This document shows, one piece after another, positions 25,259 to 33,965 of a stretch of 39,104 nt of DNA. The notes below the pieces were generated by a model. It was not told where the DNA came from, searched no databases, and saw nothing but the letters and a program-made list of their open reading frames with translations. The DNA lies in contig DAOQTX010000025.1 in assembly GCA_035340715.1 (NCBI GenBank), forward strand, positions 1-39,104, in the 5' to 3' direction. This stretch comes from DAOQTX01 sp035340715 (GTDB taxonomy: Bacteria; Bacteroidota; Bacteroidia; AKYH767-A; OLB10). Made by a program: the position numbers and the translations under genes. Position 1 is the first letter of the stretch. Every line of letters starts with the position of its first letter.

Positions 25259-26086
25259 ATGGCAGTTAAAAAATTTAGACCCATAACACCAAGTATGCGA
25301 TTCGCAGTAGTGGATGCATACGATGATGTAACTAAAAGCAATCAACCCGAGAAGTCTCTTTTAGTTAGCAAGAAGAGAAGCGGTGGACGTAACAATAGTG
25401 GAAAAATGACGATGCGTTACATTGGTGGAGGTCATCGTAAGAAAGTTCGTATTATCGATTTTAAGAGAAATAAAATTAATATTTCAGGAAAAGTTGCCAG
25501 TATCGAATATGATCCAAACCGTACCTGTCGTATTGCTTTGATCAACTATATAGATGGTGAAAAAAGATACATTATTGCTCCGCACGGATTGCAAGTTGGT
25601 CAAGAAGTAATGTCGGGACCTAATGCAGCTCCAGAAATTGGATCCGCTAAGCAATTAAAAGATCTTCCTTTAGGAACGATCATACATAATATTGAACTAC
25701 GGCCGGGGCAGGGAGCAAAGATGGCACGTAGTGCAGGATCGTTTGCTCAGTTAGCTGCTCGCGATGGCTCATATGCAACGGTTAAACTTCCTTCAGGTGA
25801 AACCAGACAAATCAATGTTAATTGTATGGCATCGGTTGGTAGCGTTTCAAATGTAGATCACAATCAAGTGCGCCTTGGTAAAGCTGGTCGTAAGCGTTGG
25901 TTAGGTCGCAGACCTCGCGTTAGAGGTGTTGCCATGAACCCGGTTGATCATCCAATGGGTGGAGGTGAAGGTAGAGCATCAGGAGGACATCCTAGATCAA
26001 GAAAAGGACTTCTGGCTAAAGGGTACAAAACCCGTAAGAAGAATCATCCTTCTAATAAGTATATCATATCAAGAAGAAAAAAATAA
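25259..26086 (+). CDS. rplB: 50S ribosomal protein uL2
   Basis: 275 residues. The hallmark VDHPMGGGEGR contains the histidine near the peptidyl-transferase centre. SGRNNSGKMTMRYIGGGH-like and RKGLLAKGYKTRKK segments complete the family pattern. It helps join the subunits. Located 14 bases after rplW and 13 before rpsS. Confidence 0.99.
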   Translation: MAVKKFRPITPSMRFAVVDAYDDVTKSNQPEKSLLVSKKRSGGRNNSGKMTMRYIGGGHRKKVRIIDFKRNKINISGKVASIEYDPNRTCRIALINYIDGEKRYIIAPHGLQVGQEVMSGPNAAPEIGSAKQLKDLPLGTIIHNIELRPGQGAKMARSAGSFAQLAARDGSYATVKLPSGETRQINVNCMASVGSVSNVDHNQVRLGKAGRKRWLGRRPRVRGVAMNPVDHPMGGGEGRASGGHPRSRKGLLAKGYKTRKKNHPSNKYIISRRKK

Positions 26087-26099
26087 TTGATCAGAAATT

Positions 26100-26378
26100 A
26101 TGAGTAGATCACTGAAAAAAGGTCCTTTTATAGATGTGAAGTTAGAACGCAAAATTCTAACCATGAACGAAGCGCGTAAGAAAAGTCTCATCAAAACGTA
26201 TTCGCGTAGATCAATGATTTCTCCGGATTTTGTTGGACACACGCTTGGCGTTCATAATGGCAAAACATTTATACCGGTTTATGTTACTGAAAACATGGTA
26301 GGCCATAAGTTGGGTGAGTTCGCTCCAACCAGAACATTTAAAGGACACTCAGGAAATAAAGATAAAGCGACTAAGTAA
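26100..26378 (+). CDS. rpsS: 30S ribosomal protein uS19
   Basis: 92 residues starting MSRSLKKGPFID, with HNGKTFIPVYV and LGEFAPTRTFKGH, all standard for this 30S head protein. The last base of its stop is the first base of the rplV ATG (TAATG), suggesting translational coupling. Confidence 0.99.
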   Translation: MSRSLKKGPFIDVKLERKILTMNEARKKSLIKTYSRRSMISPDFVGHTLGVHNGKTFIPVYVTENMVGHKLGEFAPTRTFKGHSGNKDKATK

Positions 26379-26827
26379 TGGGAGCACGTAAAAGAAAAGC
26401 TGCAGAGCAGCGCAAAGAAGATTTAAAGAGCATAGCATTTGCTAAGTTGAATAATGTACCCACTTCAACTCGTAAGATGCGATTAGTGGCAGATATGGTA
26501 CGTGGTAAAAACGTAAACATAGCATTACATATGTTAAAGCATAGCAGCAAAGAAGCTTCAGGTCGTTTGGAAAAACTATTGTTATCGGCTATTTCAAATT
26601 GGCAAGCCAAAAATGAAGGTGTGCGCCTCGAGGATGGAGATTTGTTTATTCAAGAAATCCATGTGGATGGTGGCAGAATGTTAAAGCGTTTGAGAACTGC
26701 TCCACAGGGTAGAGGATATAGAGTGAGAAAGCGTTCAAACCACGTAACCTTAATCCTTGGAAACAAGAACGAACCAGAATCGCTTGTTGAAACGAGTGAA
26801 GAAATAAATACTAACGAAAACGAATAA
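26378..26827 (+). CDS. rplV: 50S ribosomal protein uL22
   Basis: 149 residues, longer than the roughly 110 of E. coli because of an acidic C-terminal tail (ESLVETSEEINTNENE) and a basic N-terminal start. The core holds STRKMRLVADMVRG and the tunnel loop LKRLRTAPQGRGYRVRKR, the site of some macrolide-resistance changes. It is coupled to rpsS by a one-base overlap. Confidence 0.98.
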   Translation: MGARKRKAAEQRKEDLKSIAFAKLNNVPTSTRKMRLVADMVRGKNVNIALHMLKHSSKEASGRLEKLLLSAISNWQAKNEGVRLEDGDLFIQEIHVDGGRMLKRLRTAPQGRGYRVRKRSNHVTLILGNKNEPESLVETSEEINTNENE

Positions 26828-26835
26828 TATACAGA

Positions 26836-27558
26836 ATGGGACAAAAAGCTCACCCAATAGGGAATAGATTAGGTATCATCTGCGGATGGGAATCAAACTG
26901 GTACGGAGGTAAAAACTATGCCGACCGTTTAGTTGAGGACGAAAAAATCCGTAACTACCTAAATGCACGTTTATCTAAAGGTGGAATTTCTAGAATTATC
27001 ATTGAGCGTACGCTTAAGTTAATTACGGTTACCATTCATACTGCTCGTCCAGGAATTGTGATCGGTAAAGGTGGATCAGAAGTTGACAAACTTAAAGAGG
27101 AATTAAAAAAACTAACTCGTAAAGATGTTCAGATCAATATATATGAGATCAAACGTCCTGAGTTGGATGCCATATTGGTTGGAGATAATATTGCACGTCA
27201 AATCGAAGGTCGAGTTTCTTTTAGAAGAGCATTGAAGACTGCCATTGCCAGTAGTATGAGAATGGGAGCCGAAGGAATCAAAATACAAGTTTCAGGTCGA
27301 TTAGGCGGAGCCGAGATGGCCAGAACAGAACAATATAAAGAAGGCAGAACACCTTTGCATACTTTCCGTGCCGACATTGATTTCGCAATTGCAGAAGCAC
27401 AAACTACTTATGGTAAAATAGGCATTAAAGTTTGGATCTGTAGAGGAGAAGTTTTTGGTAAGAAAGATCTTGCTCCTTTAGGAGGCGTTGTTGGATCAAA
27501 AGGCAAGTCGGAAGAAAGTCGTCCTGAAAGAGGAAGAAAAAGAAGTAAAAACGGTTAA
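26836..27558 (+). CDS. rpsC: 30S ribosomal protein uS3
   Basis: 240 residues. MGQKAHPIGNRLG opens the protein, and a type II KH domain is seen with the RNA-binding loop VIGKGG. GRLGGAEMARTE is the C-terminal domain signature. The basic tail (RPERGRKRSKNG) faces the mRNA entry channel. 8 bases after rplV. Confidence 0.99.
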   Translation: MGQKAHPIGNRLGIICGWESNWYGGKNYADRLVEDEKIRNYLNARLSKGGISRIIIERTLKLITVTIHTARPGIVIGKGGSEVDKLKEELKKLTRKDVQINIYEIKRPELDAILVGDNIARQIEGRVSFRRALKTAIASSMRMGAEGIKIQVSGRLGGAEMARTEQYKEGRTPLHTFRADIDFAIAEAQTTYGKIGIKVWICRGEVFGKKDLAPLGGVVGSKGKSEESRPERGRKRSKNG

Positions 27559-27571
27559 TTAATTTTTAGAA

Positions 27572-27991
27572 ATGTTACAGCCTAAAAAAACAAAGTTCAG
27601 GAAAACACATAAAATGGTACCTCGTGGTGTAGCCAGCAGAGGTCATCGTTTAGCATTTGGTTCATTTGGAATCAAGTCTTTAGAAACCTGTTGGGTTACC
27701 TCTCGTCAGTTGGAAGCAGCTCGTGTTGCGGTGACTCGTTTTATGAAAAGAGAAGGGCAAATTTGGATTCGCGTATTTCCTGATAAGCCAATTACAAAGA
27801 AGCCATTAGAAGTAAGGATGGGTAAGGGTAAAGGAAATCCTGAATATTGGGTTACCGTTGTAAAGCCTGGAACCATTCTATTCGAAGCAGAAGGTGTTCC
27901 ACTTAACGTAGCAAAAGAAGCTTTGAGACTAGCCGCTCAAAAACTTCCGGTAACTACCAAATTCATCATCAGAAGAGACTATCAGGCTTAA
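27572..27991 (+). CDS. rplP: 50S ribosomal protein uL16
   Basis: 139 residues, starting MLQPKKTKFRKTHK and carrying RVFPDKPITKKPLEVRMGKGKG, the loop near the A-site tRNA whose arginine is often hydroxylated in other bacteria. 13 bases after rpsC. Confidence 0.99.
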   Translation: MLQPKKTKFRKTHKMVPRGVASRGHRLAFGSFGIKSLETCWVTSRQLEAARVAVTRFMKREGQIWIRVFPDKPITKKPLEVRMGKGKGNPEYWVTVVKPGTILFEAEGVPLNVAKEALRLAAQKLPVTTKFIIRRDYQA

Positions 27992-28004
27992 AATATAGAA
28001 TGGC

Positions 28005-28205
28005 ATGAAGCAAAAAAATATAGTAAAAGAATTATCAACGAATGAGTTAGTTGACAGAATCAGCGAAGAGAAAGCAAACTTGTCTAAACTTCAACTTAAT
28101 CATGCGGTATCTCCAATAGAGAATCCTGCAAAAATTAAAACAGTAAGACGTTTGGTTGCGCAGTTGAAAACCGAATTAACTCAAAGACAAAAGAATAAAA
28201 ACTAA
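28005..28205 (+). CDS. rpmC: 50S ribosomal protein uL29
   Basis: 66 residues with the two-helix pattern (IVKELSTNELVDRISEEKA, KTVRRLVAQLKTEL). It sits at the exit tunnel beside uL23. An out-of-frame ATG five bases upstream (ATG GCA TGA) overlaps the true start, giving a two-codon reading frame that ends across it. Confidence 0.97.
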   Translation: MKQKNIVKELSTNELVDRISEEKANLSKLQLNHAVSPIENPAKIKTVRRLVAQLKTELTQRQKNKN

Positions 28206-28212
28206 TCATAGA

Positions 28213-28473
28213 ATGGAGCAGCAGCGCAAATTAAGAAAAGAGAAAACCGGATTGGTGATCAGTAATAAAATGACTAAGTCAATCGTGGTATCTGTTGAGC
28301 GTAGGATGAAACATCCTAAGTATGGAAAGTTCATCAAAAAGACGAAACATTTCATGGCACATGATGAAGAGAACCAGGCTGGGATAGGCGATACCGTTCG
28401 TATAATGGAAACAAGACCAATGAGCAAGAATAAAACCTGGCGTTTGGTTGAAGTATTGGCAAAAGCAAAATAA
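28213..28473 (+). CDS. rpsQ: 30S ribosomal protein uS17
   Basis: 86 residues. An OB-fold 16S rRNA binder with RKEKTGLVISNKMTKSIVV and GDTVRIMETRPMSKNKTWRLVE. It starts 7 bases after rpmC. The alternative ORFs on the opposite strand are shadows. Confidence 0.98.
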   Translation: MEQQRKLRKEKTGLVISNKMTKSIVVSVERRMKHPKYGKFIKKTKHFMAHDEENQAGIGDTVRIMETRPMSKNKTWRLVEVLAKAK

Positions 28474-28499
28474 AGCTTAAAGAATAATAAGTTAATCTA

Positions 28500-28868
28500 A
28501 TGATACAGCAAGAAACACGACTGGCAGTAGCAGACAACAGCGGAGCAAAAGAAGTACTTTGTATAAAAGTATTAGGCGGCACGCGTAAGCGCTATGCTTC
28601 AGTTGGAGATAAAATTGTAGTGACCGTAAAGAATGCTATACCGGCAGGAAACATTAAAAAAGGAACGGTTACAAAAGCGGTAGTGGTTCGCGTTAAAAAA
28701 GAAATCAGAAGAACAGATGGTTCATACATTCGTTTTGATGACAACGCAGTAGTGCTTTTAACCGCTAATGATGAATTAAGAGGAACACGTATTTTCGGCC
28801 CCGTTGCTCGTGAATTACGTGAAAAACAATATATGAAAATCGTTTCATTAGCACCGGAGGTATTGTAA
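28500..28868 (+). CDS. rplN: 50S ribosomal protein uL14
   Basis: 122 residues, exactly the usual length, with MIQQETRLAVADNSGAKE and the C-terminal ARELREKQYMKIVSLAPEVL. It forms intersubunit bridges and binds ribosome-silencing factor. Its last codons contain GGAGGT, placed where it could serve as the Shine-Dalgarno of rplX two bases downstream. Confidence 0.99.
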   Translation: MIQQETRLAVADNSGAKEVLCIKVLGGTRKRYASVGDKIVVTVKNAIPAGNIKKGTVTKAVVVRVKKEIRRTDGSYIRFDDNAVVLLTANDELRGTRIFGPVARELREKQYMKIVSLAPEVL

Positions 28869-28870
28869 TC

Positions 28871-29209
28871 ATGAAAAGAAAGTTCAATAAAATAAATAAG
28901 GTCCATATCAAAAAAGGAGATATGGTTAAAGTTATTGCAGGAAACAGCAAAGGTTCTCAAGGTAGAGTGTTGGAAGTAAATCCTGCAAATAATACTGCCA
29001 TTGTTGAGCAGGCAAATGTTGTTTCTAAACACACCAAACCAAATGCACAAAATACCCAAGGTGGTATTGTAAAAAAGGAAGCACCAATTAATCTATCTAA
29101 CTTGATGATATTGGATCCTTCTCAAAATGTTGCAACTCGTATTGGTCGCAAGTTAGTAGATGGCCAATGGGTTCGTTATGCAAAAAAATCAGGAGAGGAG
29201 ATTAAGTAA
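28871..29209 (+). CDS. rplX: 50S ribosomal protein uL24
   Basis: 112 residues with a KOW motif (KKGDMVKVIAGNSKGSQGRV) that initiates 23S rRNA folding. HTKPNAQNTQGGIVKKEAPI is typical. It is preceded by GGAGGT ending 9 bases before ATG, a rare Shine-Dalgarno match in this window. Its stop shares one base with the rplE ATG. Confidence 0.98.
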   Translation: MKRKFNKINKVHIKKGDMVKVIAGNSKGSQGRVLEVNPANNTAIVEQANVVSKHTKPNAQNTQGGIVKKEAPINLSNLMILDPSQNVATRIGRKLVDGQWVRYAKKSGEEIK

Positions 29210-29769
29210 TGAAATACACACCAAGATTAAAAGACAAGTACAAGAAGGAGATTGTTAAAGCTCTTCAAGAGAAGTTTAACTACAAATCTTCCATGCAAGT
29301 TCCACGGTTGAAAAAGATATGTTTGAATCAAGGAGTAGGTGATGCTGTGGCAGACAAGAAGCTAATGGAAGCTGCCTTGAATGAAATGACAATGATTGCT
29401 GGTCAAAAAGCGGTACCTACGAAATCGAAAAAAGATATTTCGAATTTCAAATTGAGAAAAGGAGTTAACATAGGTAGTCGTGTTACACTGCGCGATACAA
29501 ACATGTATGAGTTTCTTGATCGTTTGATTGCAGTAGCGTTACCACGAATCAGAGATTTTCGCGGAGTAAGTGATAAGGGATTTGATGGAAATGGAAACTA
29601 TACTTTAGGTGTAGTTGAACAAATTATCTTTCCTGAAATCGATATTGATAAAGTAAATAAAATAACCGGAATGGATATCACATTTGTGACTTCAGCTGAA
29701 ACAGATGAAGAAGCATTTGAATTGTTAAAGCAATTTGGAATTCCATTTAAAGGTCAACAAATAAACTAA
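29209..29769 (+). CDS. rplE: 50S ribosomal protein uL5
   Basis: 186 residues; binds 5S rRNA in the central protuberance. KICLNQGVGDAV, TKSKKDISNFKLRKG and GNGNYTLGVVEQIIFPEID identify it. TAATG overlap with rplX, and an AGGAG sequence (29196-29200) eight bases before the ATG. Confidence 0.99.
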   Translation: MKYTPRLKDKYKKEIVKALQEKFNYKSSMQVPRLKKICLNQGVGDAVADKKLMEAALNEMTMIAGQKAVPTKSKKDISNFKLRKGVNIGSRVTLRDTNMYEFLDRLIAVALPRIRDFRGVSDKGFDGNGNYTLGVVEQIIFPEIDIDKVNKITGMDITFVTSAETDEEAFELLKQFGIPFKGQQIN

Positions 29770-29784
29770 AAACAGAAAAAAGAT

Positions 29785-30054
29785 ATGGCGAAAGAATCGA
29801 TGAAAGCTCGTGAAGTGAAGCGTCAAAAATTGGTAGATAAATATGCTGCCAAACGCAAAGAACTTAAAGAAGCAGGTGATTATGCTGCTTTAAGTTTATT
29901 GCCACGTAACTCTTCACCTGTTCGTGTACGAAACCGTTGTAAACTTACCGGAAGACCAAGAGGGTATATGAGACAATTCGGTATAAGCCGTGTATTGTTT
30001 AGAAAAATGGCATTAGAAGGAAAAATAGCCGGTGTTACTAAAGCCAGTTGGTAA
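29785..30054 (+). CDS. rpsN: 30S ribosomal protein uS14, zinc-free form
   Basis: 89 residues: the long form without the CxxC...CxxC zinc site that marks the short (about 61-residue) form. RVRNRCKLTGRPRGYMRQFGISR is the family block; only one cysteine is present. It needs no zinc for folding. 15 bases after rplE. Confidence 0.99.
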   Translation: MAKESMKAREVKRQKLVDKYAAKRKELKEAGDYAALSLLPRNSSPVRVRNRCKLTGRPRGYMRQFGISRVLFRKMALEGKIAGVTKASW

Positions 30055-30078
30055 AAAAATAATAATAGAAGAAATAAA

Positions 30079-30477
30079 ATGACTGATCCAATAGCAGATT
30101 ACTTAACCAGAGTGCGAAACGCAATACGAGCGAATCATAGAATCGTTCAAATTCCTGCTTCAAATTTGAAGAAAGAAATGACTAAAATTCTTCATGAGAA
30201 AGGATACATCACTGCGTATAAATTTGAAGAAACTGAAAATAATCAGGGAGCAATAAAAATTGCATTGAAGTACCATCCGGTTACAAAAGTCCCAGCCATC
30301 AGAAATTTAAGACGAGTAAGTAAGCCAGGACTCAGAAAGTATGCGCATACTACCAATTTACCAAGAGTTTTGAATGGTTTGGGAATTGCCATCCTTTCAA
30401 CATCAAAAGGATTGATGACCGATAAGGAAGCTCGGAAAGAGCATGTTGGTGGAGAGGTACTTTGTTATATTTATTAA
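30079..30477 (+). CDS. rpsH: 30S ribosomal protein uS8
   Basis: 132 residues with MTDPIADYLTRVRNA and the C-terminal STSKGLMTDKEARKEHVGGEVLCYIY. It binds helix 21 of 16S rRNA. In E. coli it represses the spc operon, but no matching mRNA site could be identified by eye here. Confidence 0.99.
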   Translation: MTDPIADYLTRVRNAIRANHRIVQIPASNLKKEMTKILHEKGYITAYKFEETENNQGAIKIALKYHPVTKVPAIRNLRRVSKPGLRKYAHTTNLPRVLNGLGIAILSTSKGLMTDKEARKEHVGGEVLCYIY

Positions 30478-30498
30478 TGAATTTATCTAGTTAAAGAA

Positions 30499-31053
30499 AT
30501 GTCAAGAATAGGAAATGCACCAATAGAAATTCCAAAAGGAGTTGAAGTGAACATTGCCAAAAACAATGTCACCGTAAAAGGACCTAAAGGAAATTTATCT
30601 CAAAAACTTGGAGATGGTATCAGTGCTACCGTTGATGCGGGAGTACTTACTTTTACAAGAGCTACTGAGCAAAAACGTCACCGTGCTTTACACGGGTTGT
30701 ATCGTGCTTTAGTTGCCAATATGGTGAAAGGAGTTTCAGAAGGATTTAAAATTGAGCAAGAATTGGTTGGTGTTGGATATCGTGCTACTGCACAAGGTCA
30801 AGTATTGGATTTAGTATTGGGTTATTCTCACCATGTAATTTTTGAATTACCTGATGAAATTAAAGTAGCTACGCGACAAGAAAAAGGTCAGAATCCGATC
30901 ATTACACTAGAGTCGGCCGATAAACAATTGTTAGGAACTGTTTCCGCAAAAATAAGATCACTACGTAAACCTGAACCTTTTAAAGGAAAAGGTATTAAGT
31001 ACGTTGGCGAAACGTTAAGAAGAAAAGCTGGTAAATCAGCCGCTAAAAAATAA
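30499..31053 (+). CDS. rplF: 50S ribosomal protein uL6
   Basis: 184 residues made of two similar alpha/beta domains. MSRIGNAPIEIPKGVEV begins the protein, and EPFKGKGIKYVGETLRRKAGK ends it. Located near the factor-binding site. 21 bases after rpsH. Confidence 0.99.
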   Translation: MSRIGNAPIEIPKGVEVNIAKNNVTVKGPKGNLSQKLGDGISATVDAGVLTFTRATEQKRHRALHGLYRALVANMVKGVSEGFKIEQELVGVGYRATAQGQVLDLVLGYSHHVIFELPDEIKVATRQEKGQNPIITLESADKQLLGTVSAKIRSLRKPEPFKGKGIKYVGETLRRKAGKSAAKK

Positions 31054-31066
31054 TATCATTTAAGTC

Positions 31067-31417
31067 ATGATAAATAAAAAAGAAGTCAGAAGAAAAAAAA
31101 TCCGTTCAAGGATTCGCAGACGTGTAAAAGGCACTGCTGAGAAACCGAGATTATCGGTATTCAGAAGCAACAAGCAAATATATGCTCAAGTGATTGATGA
31201 CATTCAAGGAATAACTATTGTATCGGCATCCTCTGCTTTATTAGGCGAAGAGAAGTCGAACAAAAAAGATCAATCGGAAAAAGTTGGTCAGATGTTAGCT
31301 GAAAAAGCATTGGCAGCCGGAATTTCCGAAGTTGTATTCGATCGTGGTGGTTATTTATATCATGGAAGAGTTAAATCATTGGCCGATGGAGCTCGAAATG
31401 CCGGTTTAAAATTTTAA
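31067..31417 (+). CDS. rplR: 50S ribosomal protein uL18
   Basis: 116 residues, a 5S rRNA binder. RRKKIRSRIRRRVKGTAEKPRLSVFRSNKQIYAQVIDD-type N-terminus (basic tail then RLSVFRSNKQIYAQ), and FDRGGYLYHGRVKSLADGAR. 13 bases after rplF. Confidence 0.99.
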   Translation: MINKKEVRRKKIRSRIRRRVKGTAEKPRLSVFRSNKQIYAQVIDDIQGITIVSASSALLGEEKSNKKDQSEKVGQMLAEKALAAGISEVVFDRGGYLYHGRVKSLADGARNAGLKF

Positions 31418-31426
31418 AACAGAGAT

Positions 31427-31945
31427 ATGTTATTATCAAGTTCAAAAAGAGTTAGAGCCACTGATGTGGAGTTAAAAGATAGATTGGTTGCCGTTAACCG
31501 TGTAACTAAGGTTACCAAAGGTGGTCGTACATTTTCATTTGCTGCCATTATTGTTGTTGGTGACGAGCATGGTGTCGTTGGCCATGGATTAGGCAAAGCC
31601 AAAGAAGTAACCACTGCTGTAACGAAAGGTATTGAAGATGCTAAAAAGCACTTAATACGCGTTTCCGTTCATAAAGGAACAGTTCCACATGAACAAGTTG
31701 GAAAATTTGGTGGAGCAACCGTATTCTTAAAGCCTGCAGCACCTGGAACAGGTGTAATTGCTGGTGGTGCGATGCGTTCAGTTTTGGAGAGTGTTGGTAT
31801 TACCGATGTTCTTGCAAAATCTAAAGGATCATCTAACCCACATAACGTAGTTAAAGCTACAATGGATGCACTAAGCAAAATGACCAATGCACACGAAGTA
31901 GCTACTCAAAGAAGTGTAGAATTAACAAAAGTATTTAACGGGTAA
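31427..31945 (+). CDS. rpsE: 30S ribosomal protein uS5
   Basis: 172 residues; important for decoding accuracy and mRNA unwinding. VTKVTKGGRTFSFAAIIVVGD includes the loop where spectinomycin-resistance changes occur in other bacteria; it looks unmodified. GVIAGGAMRSVLESVGITDVLAKS is the C-terminal domain signature. 9 bases after rplR. Confidence 0.99.
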   Translation: MLLSSSKRVRATDVELKDRLVAVNRVTKVTKGGRTFSFAAIIVVGDEHGVVGHGLGKAKEVTTAVTKGIEDAKKHLIRVSVHKGTVPHEQVGKFGGATVFLKPAAPGTGVIAGGAMRSVLESVGITDVLAKSKGSSNPHNVVKATMDALSKMTNAHEVATQRSVELTKVFNG

Positions 31946-31957
31946 TAATTTCTAAGG

Positions 31958-32137
31958 ATGAAAAAGATTACTATAAAGCAAATCAAAAGCGGTATCGACC
32001 GACCTGCTAAGCAAAAGCGTACGCTAAAAGCGTTGGGATTGAACAGAATGAATCATCAAAAAGAAGTTGAGGCAAGCCCTCAAGTTATGGGGATGATTAA
32101 CGCTGTTAAACATTTAGTAGAAATAGTTGAAAAATAA
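31958..32137 (+). CDS. rpmD: 50S ribosomal protein uL30
   Basis: A small gene of 59 codons plus TAA between rpsE and rplO. It starts MKKITIKQIKSGIDRP and contains RTLKALGLNRMNHQKEV and MGMINAVKHLVEIVEK, a complete uL30. The sequence AAGG touches the ATG and is too close to act as a normal Shine-Dalgarno. 12 bases from each neighbour. Confidence 0.98.
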   Translation: MKKITIKQIKSGIDRPAKQKRTLKALGLNRMNHQKEVEASPQVMGMINAVKHLVEIVEK

Positions 32138-32149
32138 CAAATAGAAAAG

Positions 32150-32596
32150 ATGGATTTAAGTAACTTAAAATATGCTTCAGGCTCTGTAAAAAAGGGTAAA
32201 CGCGTAGGTCGTGGAACCGGCTCTGGTAGAGGTGGAACATCAACACGTGGACATAAAGGAGCTCAATCTCGATCAGGATACAGTCAGAAATTTGGATTTG
32301 AAGGAGGGCAAATGCCTCTTTACAGAAGAGTACCAAAATTCGGTTTCAAAAACATTAATCGAGTTGAGTACAAAGCCATCAATTTAGATGTATTACAGAA
32401 TCTATCTGAGCAACATAAATTAGATACCATAGGTGTTGACACATTAATGGAGCATGGATTGATTTCTAAAAGAGATAAGGTGAAAATTCTTTCAAGAGGA
32501 GAGTTGAAAAATAAAATTAATGTTACAGCCAATGCATTTTCTGAAGCTGCTAAAAAGGCAATAGAATCTAGTGGTGGTACTACAACTATAGTTTAA
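32150..32596 (+). CDS. rplO: 50S ribosomal protein uL15
   Basis: 148 residues. A glycine/arginine-rich N-terminal extension (GRGTGSGRGGTSTRGHKG) penetrates 23S rRNA, followed by GFEGGQMPLYRRVPKFGF. The final A of its stop is the first base of the secY ATG, so secY translation is coupled. Confidence 0.99.
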   Translation: MDLSNLKYASGSVKKGKRVGRGTGSGRGGTSTRGHKGAQSRSGYSQKFGFEGGQMPLYRRVPKFGFKNINRVEYKAINLDVLQNLSEQHKLDTIGVDTLMEHGLISKRDKVKILSRGELKNKINVTANAFSEAAKKAIESSGGTTTIV

Positions 32597-33954
32597 TGAA
32601 AGGTTTAATCAATACCATACGTAATATATTTAAGATTGAGGATTTAAGATCTCGAATCTTAACTACGCTTTTTTTAGTGGCCGTTTATCGACTAGGTGCT
32701 CATATTGTATTACCTGGTGTTGATCCTGATCAATTGGGCGCTTTAAAAGATCAAACTTCAGGAGGTTTACTCGGATTGCTAGATATGTTTGCCGGTGGAG
32801 CATTTTCTCAAGCATCAATATTTGCCTTGGGTATTATGCCTTATATTTCTGCATCTATCGTTGTGCAGTTGTTGGGCTTAGCTATTCCTATGTTCCAAAA
32901 ACTTCAAAAAGAAGGAGAAAGTGGAAGAAAGAAGTTGAATCAGATTACGCGCTACCTAACAGTATTGATCACAGCAGGTCAAGCACCCGGATATTTAATC
33001 AACCTTAAATCGCAAGCACCAAGTGCAATTATCGCATATACACATCCCGAGTTGGTTTCACCTTTTATGTTTTGGTTTACTTCAATTGTGATTTTAGTTT
33101 CAGGTACTCTGTTTGTAATGTGGTTGGGAGAGAAAATAACCGACAAAGGAATTGGTAATGGTATTTCATTATTGATCATGATAGGTATTATTGCTAGAAT
33201 GCCTCACTCTCTTCGTGATGAGTTTTTATCGAGATTGAATGAAGGCGGTGGATTAGTATTGTTCCTCGTTGAAATGGTTGTTTTATTAGTCATTGTAGCG
33301 CTTACCATTATGTTGGTGCAAGGGACCAGGAAAATACCCGTTCAGTTTGCTAAAAAAATAGTTGGTAATAAGCAATATGGTGGTGTTAGGCAATATATCC
33401 CATTAAAAGTTAATGCTGCTGGTGTAATGCCAATCATTTTTGCTCAGGCCATTATGTTTATCCCTGCTACTGTAGCTCAGTTTTTTCCTGAGTCGAGTAC
33501 TTGGCAAGGATTTGCTGGGGCAATGAGTGACTTCACTTCTTTTTGGCACAACTTCTTTTTTGCGTTGTTGATTTTAGCGTTTACTTATTTCTATACAGCC
33601 GTTACGGTAAATCCGAATCAAATGGCAGAAGACATGAAGAAGAATGGTGGTTTTGTACCCGGTGTAAAACCTGGCCGACAAACAGCTGGATTTATAGATG
33701 AGATTATGTCAAGAATTACTTTGCCTGGATCGATATTTTTAGCCATTGTAGCTATTTTACCTGCTTTTGCAACGTTAGCTGGAGTAAATACAAACTTTGC
33801 GCAATTTTATGGAGGAACATCACTACTGATCTTAGTGGGAGTAATTTTAGACACGCTTCAACAAGTGGAAAGTCATTTGTTAATGCGTCATTATGATGGA
33901 TTATTAAAATCTGGAAGAATCAAAGGACGTAGTCCTGCGAGTGCTTCCATATAA
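32596..33954 (+). CDS. secY: Protein translocase subunit SecY
   Basis: The channel of the Sec translocon in the inner membrane. 452 residues with about ten hydrophobic helices. Signature phrases are GLLDMFAGGAFSQASIFALGIMPYISASI (split by the plug helix) and GIGNGISLLIMIG, with RQYIPLKVNAAGVMPIIFA and NPNQMAEDMKKNGGFVPGV-type loops. It overlaps rplO by one base. adk, which follows secY in many other phyla, is absent; map comes next. Confidence 0.99.
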   Translation: MKGLINTIRNIFKIEDLRSRILTTLFLVAVYRLGAHIVLPGVDPDQLGALKDQTSGGLLGLLDMFAGGAFSQASIFALGIMPYISASIVVQLLGLAIPMFQKLQKEGESGRKKLNQITRYLTVLITAGQAPGYLINLKSQAPSAIIAYTHPELVSPFMFWFTSIVILVSGTLFVMWLGEKITDKGIGNGISLLIMIGIIARMPHSLRDEFLSRLNEGGGLVLFLVEMVVLLVIVALTIMLVQGTRKIPVQFAKKIVGNKQYGGVRQYIPLKVNAAGVMPIIFAQAIMFIPATVAQFFPESSTWQGFAGAMSDFTSFWHNFFFALLILAFTYFYTAVTVNPNQMAEDMKKNGGFVPGVKPGRQTAGFIDEIMSRITLPGSIFLAIVAILPAFATLAGVNTNFAQFYGGTSLLILVGVILDTLQQVESHLLMRHYDGLLKSGRIKGRSPASASI

Positions 33955-33965
33955 TTTTATAGGGC

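Noticed and set aside
28592..29059. Minus-strand 155-codon frame over rplN and rplX
   Set aside because: Antisense shadow of two conserved ribosomal genes; it spans their junction and has no start-site support.
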